Assembly: GCA_003551565.1 (NCBI GenBank)
Contig: PUMZ01000034.1
Location: 1-37,843, forward strand
Origin: Candidatus Brocadiaceae bacterium
GTDB taxonomy: Bacteria > Planctomycetota > Brocadiia > SM23-32
Direction: 5' to 3'
Length of the DNA stretch: 37,843 bases
Below, one piece after another: positions 33,277 to 37,843 of this stretch; within the stretch, counting starts at the first letter, position 1, and every line of letters begins with the position of its first letter. A model generated the notes under the pieces. It was not told the origin of the DNA, searched no databases, and worked only from the letters and a program-made list of their open reading frames with translations. Position numbers and translations under genes: made by a program.

Positions 33277-33358
33277 ACTCGCCGCGCAGGTGCAGGAGCG
33301 CCTTAAGTAAGGAGTAATGGAGGAAATTAAGTTTGTTTTTATTGAGGATTTTTATCAA

Positions 33359-36343
33359 ATGATTACCAACAAGTCACAGAAAAGGATGGGAAGGATCCCC
33401 CTGAGCTTGCTTTTGCTTGCCGTTGTGGGCACATTCGGGCCGGGAGTTGAAAACAGTATGGCTGAATGGGGACATGTAAAGACGCTTTTAGAGGCCGGGG
33501 ATGAAGTCCAATCAGTGGCTTTTTCCCCCGATAGGAAATACATAGCTTATGGGGGTAATGATAATAATGTTTATATCCACGATATCCGAGATGGATGGAA
33601 TCACATACAGACACTTGAACAAGCTGAGGGAGATATCAGGTCGGTCGTTTTCTCCCCCGATGGCAAATACATAGCTTACGGAGGGGGCGATGAAACCCTA
33701 TATATCCACGAGACAGAAAACGATTGGGAGGAGATTGGTGCGTCTCCGTTTGAACAAGCCGGAGCGGAGGTCCGCTCAATAGCTTTCTCACCTGATAGCA
33801 GGTTTATAGCTTATGGCAGTTTGGATAACAATATTTATGTCCATGATGCAGAGGGGGATTGGAGGGAGGTCGGCGAGTCCCCGCTTGATCAGGGTATGGG
33901 TCTTGAGTCGATAGTTTTCTCCCCCGACGGCAGATATATGGCTTCCGGGGGGCGTGGAACCGAGGATTCGGATCCCAAGGTGCGTATCCATGATATCGAA
34001 AACGATTGGAACGAAATTGATGGGTCCCCGCTTGAGGAAGCTACGGACGATGTCCAGTCAGTAGCCTTCTCCCCTGATGGTAAATATATAGCTTACGGGA
34101 GCCTGGATGGCAATGTTTATATCCACGATATCGAAGGCGATTGGGAGGAGATAACCGATTATTCTCCCCTCGAACAAGCCGGGTCGGGTGTCCGCTCGGC
34201 AGCTTTCTCCCCTGGTAGCAGGTTTATATCTTATGGGAGCTTGGATGGCAATGTCTATATCCACGATATCGAAGGCGATTGGCAGGAGAGCAATGGGAAT
34301 GCTAACGGTTTCTTTATCCGAAGGATAGATGATTGGGCTGAGAATGCAGAGTCTCCCCTTGAAAAAGCCGGGGATGAAGTCAACGCAGTAACTTTCTCCC
34401 GCTTTGGCCGATATATAGCCTACGGAAGTGCTGATAGTAATGTGTACGTTCATGAAGCTGTGCCCCTGGAAGCACAGGAGATCACCTGGCGCGGTGTCAA
34501 CACAAGCGCACTGTATGATTTCCTTGGAGATTGGGTTGATGATCTCGATACCTTTGCCGATGTCCATACGCTTACCGTGGAAGATTATGTGCCACCGGGT
34601 AAGGAGGATCCGGAGGACTACGATCTGTGGGATGGGGGTCGCGTGCCGGGTCTCGGCGATAAGGCCGTATTCCATTGGGATGCCACGGAGGAGCCCGTGT
34701 TTAGCTACGGCTCTCCCGGCGACGAGGATCTCAACGACGCCCCGATAATTATTGATGAAGGGGACTTTAACCCGGATCACATCGAGTTGGATGCAGGCGG
34801 TTGGCAAGCGCCAAATCGCCCAAGTGATGCTCAGATCCTCATCCGGAATCCGCTCAAGCTCGAGTCTTTCCACCTCGCCTCCGGCCACACGTCAGCGGGG
34901 CAGGGCCAGGATCTTGTCGTGGTGGAAGGCGGTCATTCGCTGACGCTGACCGGCAAAGAGCCGATCAGTTTCGGCGGCAGGCGGGGTGGCTGGGGCACAC
35001 TTGCATTGGAAGATGATAGTGAGCTGATCTTTGCCGGCGAAGATCAGACCTTTGACAGCTTCAATTTCGGCACCAGGCTGACGGGGGACGGCGGAACCGT
35101 GAAATTTACCGGCGAGGAGGCGGAGGTTACGCTGGCGGATCCGGGCACTTCTTCAAGGGGTAATATCTTGCTTTCCCGCCAGGAACTGCACATCCGCAGC
35201 GATCAGCACTGGGTTAATCCGGAGGGCACCGGTTTTATCGAGGTCTTGGACAGACCCGACGGACAGTTGTTGCATTCGTACGACGGGGAACCGCTGAACA
35301 ACCTGAGCGAAGTGGCCTTCCGGGTCGATCGCGGTCAAGTTGCTAACTACAGCTACTATTATCCCGAAGCAACCTTGCAGGGGTTGTATGTTTATGGTGA
35401 TCTTCATCATACGCGAACGGCAAATCATCGTTTTAGCGGCGATCTGACCCTGACGGGCGGCGCTGTGGTTGGTGGGGACGACGACGAGGTTGAGGCCGAG
35501 CAGCTCGACTACGGCCTGGTATTTCACAGCAGCAGGGACTGGCGGCATGGTCTGTATCTGGAAGGGTATGACCTGACCACCGACCGCGGAGTGCATCTGC
35601 TCTCGACCGGCAGTGCCGGTGGTACAGGAACGGACTATGCTCCGATGTATGCCGGAGGTTCGGAGATCGATATCGGCGGGGAACTGTTCATTGAATCGGA
35701 ACGTAATCCCGCCGGCACCGTGGTTGATGACAATGGTGACTCTTTGAGCGAAACACGTAACATCGGTATCATCGGGGATGCGGATACGGTCCTTACCCTG
35801 CGTGGCGATTTCAAAACCAACGTCCGATCGACTACCGGCGATAATCTGCACCTCTCGACCGTCAACTTGCTTGAGGGCACCGGTGAGACGCCGAATAACT
35901 TCGAGGTCGCCGCCGACCCGGAGGATCAAATCGAACCGGACACTTATGCTGTCGGAACGCTGAACATTGGCACGGAGGACGATTCGGCATATATCCAGCT
36001 TGTGAATGAATACCTCAACGACAACGATCCGGACAACATTGATAAGACCAGGGAAGGCGAGATCCTTCTGGCCAATGAAATGAAAATCGGCCCTGACAGC
36101 ACGCTCGACCTGAACGGCAAGGGGGCGAAGGTTTATGCTCTGGATATCGATGGAACCGGCACGCTGAATTTGAATACCGGGCAGGATCTCGAGGACGGCG
36201 ATATCGTCGGGACTTTCCGGGGCGCAGGCGACCAGGTTGATCAGTGGGAGGTGTTTGCTGATAGAGTGATTGACTCATCAAACCCCGAAAGAAGTTTCAT
36301 TCCGGTCCGGGAGAACGGAGATACTTACTGGGAAGCGAGATGA
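33359..36343 (+). CDS. secreted WD40 seven-blade propeller with beta-rich C-terminal repeats
   Basis: The product is 994 residues from ATG 33359 (GAGG 11 bases upstream; an ATG at 33317 has a poorly spaced site). A signal peptide covers about residues 10-35 (RIPLSLLLLAVVGTF). Seven WD40-type blades follow to about residue 370, each with a core like VQSVAFSPDGKYIAYG and a strand like NVYIHDIEGDW. Seven is the number for a closed propeller. The remaining 620 residues are beta-rich with many acidic loops and resemble a parallel beta-helix adhesin passenger (GGHSLTLTG, LTLTGGAVVGG, TLNIGTEDDS). No autotransporter barrel or PEP-CTERM anchor is present. It is likely a surface or extracellular binding protein. 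Confidence 0.82.
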   Translation: MITNKSQKRMGRIPLSLLLLAVVGTFGPGVENSMAEWGHVKTLLEAGDEVQSVAFSPDRKYIAYGGNDNNVYIHDIRDGWNHIQTLEQAEGDIRSVVFSPDGKYIAYGGGDETLYIHETENDWEEIGASPFEQAGAEVRSIAFSPDSRFIAYGSLDNNIYVHDAEGDWREVGESPLDQGMGLESIVFSPDGRYMASGGRGTEDSDPKVRIHDIENDWNEIDGSPLEEATDDVQSVAFSPDGKYIAYGSLDGNVYIHDIEGDWEEITDYSPLEQAGSGVRSAAFSPGSRFISYGSLDGNVYIHDIEGDWQESNGNANGFFIRRIDDWAENAESPLEKAGDEVNAVTFSRFGRYIAYGSADSNVYVHEAVPLEAQEITWRGVNTSALYDFLGDWVDDLDTFADVHTLTVEDYVPPGKEDPEDYDLWDGGRVPGLGDKAVFHWDATEEPVFSYGSPGDEDLNDAPIIIDEGDFNPDHIELDAGGWQAPNRPSDAQILIRNPLKLESFHLASGHTSAGQGQDLVVVEGGHSLTLTGKEPISFGGRRGGWGTLALEDDSELIFAGEDQTFDSFNFGTRLTGDGGTVKFTGEEAEVTLADPGTSSRGNILLSRQELHIRSDQHWVNPEGTGFIEVLDRPDGQLLHSYDGEPLNNLSEVAFRVDRGQVANYSYYYPEATLQGLYVYGDLHHTRTANHRFSGDLTLTGGAVVGGDDDEVEAEQLDYGLVFHSSRDWRHGLYLEGYDLTTDRGVHLLSTGSAGGTGTDYAPMYAGGSEIDIGGELFIESERNPAGTVVDDNGDSLSETRNIGIIGDADTVLTLRGDFKTNVRSTTGDNLHLSTVNLLEGTGETPNNFEVAADPEDQIEPDTYAVGTLNIGTEDDSAYIQLVNEYLNDNDPDNIDKTREGEILLANEMKIGPDSTLDLNGKGAKVYALDIDGTGTLNLNTGQDLEDGDIVGTFRGAGDQVDQWEVFADRVIDSSNPERSFIPVRENGDTYWEAR
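33490..34460 (+). repeat. tandem DNA repeats encoding WD40 blades
   Basis: Seven units of about 130-160 bp are visible. Two successive units (around 34095-34150 and 34230-34285) share near-identical DNA encoding SLDGNVYIHDIEGDW, indicating recent internal duplication or conversion. Confidence 0.7.
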
Positions 36344-36585
36344 CGAGGTAGGTCCAACACCGCAGCGGAGGATCAAAGCTAATGCCGGGGTTACAGTTCG
36401 GAGGAACGCATCCCTGCCTGTCAAATACCGGTAATTTTACACTTTTCGGCCGGGCTCCTGGCCTATATCCTAATTTAAAAACACTTAAAGTTGTTATAAT
36501 GTTAAAGCATTTTTAGGCTTAGCTATCGGGTTTCATTGAAAATCCCCAAAGTTGGAAAGGACATTAAAAAGAAAGGAGCGTTATT
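36344..36585. promoter_or_regulatory. upstream region of the glycosidase-like gene
   Basis: TATAAT at 36495-36500 lies about 85 bases before the ATG at 36586. The sequence 17 bases upstream is AT-rich without a clear -35 box. A small GGCC-8-GGCC hairpin near 36449-36464 may end the WD40 transcript. Confidence 0.4.
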
Positions 36586-37843
36586 ATGAAGCCGAAACGT
36601 CTGATCAGAATGGCAGTAGCGACTGCAGTGCTTTTCGCGTGGATCTTCACCACCGCATCCGCATCGGCCGATGAAATCCGGGTATGGAACTATCCTGTGC
36701 TCGACGACGCCCTCCGGGAGACCGAGCGCGGTGAGCTTCGGACCGTGCGTATCGAGGGCGCCCGCGGCGGCATTTTCTCCGGCGCCGTTGCGGTGGAATC
36801 GGACGAACCGCTGACCGGCCTCCGGGCCGAACTGGTCGGCGGCGACGGCCCCAACCCCATGCCCGGAAGCGCGGGCGATGCGGTGCAGGTGCGTTACGCG
36901 ATCCGGTGGACGGGCGGACAAAACCTCCCCCCCAACCTCGATGTGCTCCTCGAAGAACCTCCGGAGGAGATCGCCGTGCACGACGGCCGTGCGCTGGCCG
37001 GCATCTGGGTGACGGTCACGGTCCCGGACGATATGGAGGCGGGACGCCACGTTGGCGAGCTGCGCATTGAGGCCGACGGGCTTGAAGAGCCGCGCACCGT
37101 ACCTGTGGAGCTTAACGTGTCCGGCTGGCGGGTGCCCGAACCCAGGGACTGGAAGACCCTCATCGAGATGATTCAGTCGCCCGATACCCTTGCGCTGGAA
37201 TATGATTTGGAGCTGTGGTCGGACGACCATTTCGAGCTTATAGGAGAGAGCTTCCGCCGCATCCGCGAGGTGGGGAGCGGGGTGGTCTACGTACCGCTGA
37301 TCCGCGAAACAAACCAGGGCAACAAGGAGTCGATGCTCCGCTGGGTGCGCCATGAGGACGGTTCGCTGGAACCGGACTTTTCGGTAATCGAGCGCTACAT
37401 CGACGTTGCGCAGGAGAATCTTGATAAAATCGACATGGTGGTATTTTACGCCTGGGATGCTTACCTTCAACGCCGCGAAGAGCGGCCCGAGGAGGGAAGC
37501 AGTCGCGCCCTGCAGCAATGGGAAGAGCTCCAGAAGGGCCTTGCCGTCACGGTAGTGGATGGGGGAACCGGCGAGGCCGAACCGGGGCATCTGCCTCATT
37601 ACTGGGAGGAAATAAGTTACAGGATATGGGAGTACGTTTACGAGGAGTTGCGCGCCCTGATGCAGGAACGTGGCATCGAGGATGCTATGCACCTGGGCAT
37701 GGCCTCTGACCATCAGCCGTGTCGCGAACAGACCGAGTTTTTGAAGGAGGTTTCCGGCGATCTGCCCTGGATCTCCCACGCGCACCCGCCGCGCATACGC
37801 AACAATCCGGCGCCCAACACGGCGCTGCGCGGGGTTGCCAGCA
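36586..37843 (+). CDS. secreted glycoside-hydrolase-like protein (DUF4091/GH123-like), partial at right edge
   Basis: The plus-strand frame from ATG 36586 stays open to the end of the window (419 complete codons). AGGAG lies seven bases before the ATG. A signal peptide spans residues 1-28 (MAVATAVLFAWIFTTASASA). Residues 30-180 are beta-rich with a Greek-key feel (VTVPDDMEAGRHVGELRIEADG), like the N-terminal domain of DUF4091/GH123-type proteins. From WRVPEPRDWKTL onward a (beta/alpha) barrel appears to begin (SFRRIREVGSGVVYVPLI, DKIDMVVFYAWDAYL). The active-site part lies beyond the edge or cannot be placed. The long minus-strand frame over the same DNA (36523-37785) is its antisense shadow. 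Confidence 0.8.
   Translation, partial: MKPKRLIRMAVATAVLFAWIFTTASASADEIRVWNYPVLDDALRETERGELRTVRIEGARGGIFSGAVAVESDEPLTGLRAELVGGDGPNPMPGSAGDAVQVRYAIRWTGGQNLPPNLDVLLEEPPEEIAVHDGRALAGIWVTVTVPDDMEAGRHVGELRIEADGLEEPRTVPVELNVSGWRVPEPRDWKTLIEMIQSPDTLALEYDLELWSDDHFELIGESFRRIREVGSGVVYVPLIRETNQGNKESMLRWVRHEDGSLEPDFSVIERYIDVAQENLDKIDMVVFYAWDAYLQRREERPEEGSSRALQQWEELQKGLAVTVVDGGTGEAEPGHLPHYWEEISYRIWEYVYEELRALMQERGIEDAMHLGMASDHQPCREQTEFLKEVSGDLPWISHAHPPRIRNNPAPNTALRGVAS

Noticed and set aside
36523-37785. 420-codon minus-strand open frame
   Set aside because: It is antisense to a gene with signal peptide and AGGAG site; composition is rich in H, P, R and lacks any recognisable motif.

Overview
The window (37.8 kb) looks like a chromosomal segment of a Gram-negative bacterium of the PVC group (Kiritimatiellota, Lentisphaerota or Planctomycetota-like). 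This is inferred from gene content: Ser/Thr kinases fused to a formylglycine-generating-enzyme-like domain and to a pilin-like H-X-DG tail, many secreted beta-propeller proteins, GH130 and DUF4091-type glycosidase-like proteins, and a LamG fragment. No rRNA or ribosomal protein gene is present to fix the lineage.

Layout. (1) 1-2292: an AT-richer minus-strand gene for a membrane-anchored protein of unknown function, then a 0.7 kb intergenic region with promoter-like motifs on both strands. (2) 2293-9546: a compact plus-strand island that reads as a DNA-metabolism cassette of a phage, plasmid or integrative element. It holds a RadC-type JAMM protein, a protein with a phage-type C-terminal helical motif, an Fe-S PD-(D/E)XK (Cas4/AddB-like) nuclease, a small orphan, a reduced sliding-clamp-like protein, two tiny membrane proteins, a CobS-like AAA+ ATPase with a zinc finger, a CobT-like HExxH/VWA protein, a RAMA-like protein and a small membrane protein. 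Arginine codon AGG is conspicuous here, unlike in the flanking genes, and four of the gaps hold GC-rich hairpins. No integrase, capsid or cobalamin gene is seen. (3) 9787-15153: two related Ser/Thr kinase genes on the minus strand, one apparently frameshifted from its pilin-like tail and one lacking its N-lobe, flanking a plus-strand VapBC toxin-antitoxin pair; a 515-bp stretch is nearly identical between the kinases. (4) 15498-15586: tRNA-Leu(CAA). (5) 15736-24204: aconitase; a minus-strand group of GH130 glycosidase, M23-like peptidase and EEP-family hydrolase; a secreted serpin-PrcB fusion; a PHP-family hydrolase. (6) 24381-33276: a tight operon of an FG-GAP propeller protein, a membrane-anchored PQQ-type propeller, a PPDK-like phosphotransferase lacking the PEP barrel, an EMC3/DUF106-like (YidC superfamily) membrane protein, and a degraded LamG protein. 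(7) 33359-37843: a secreted WD40 plus beta-rich repeat protein and the start of a secreted glycosidase-like protein running off the right edge.

The two places most likely to hold something undescribed are the CobS/CobT-like island with its reduced clamp, and the propeller/PPDK-like/YidC-like operon at 24381-32688. All functions are from reading motifs by eye; no database search was run.
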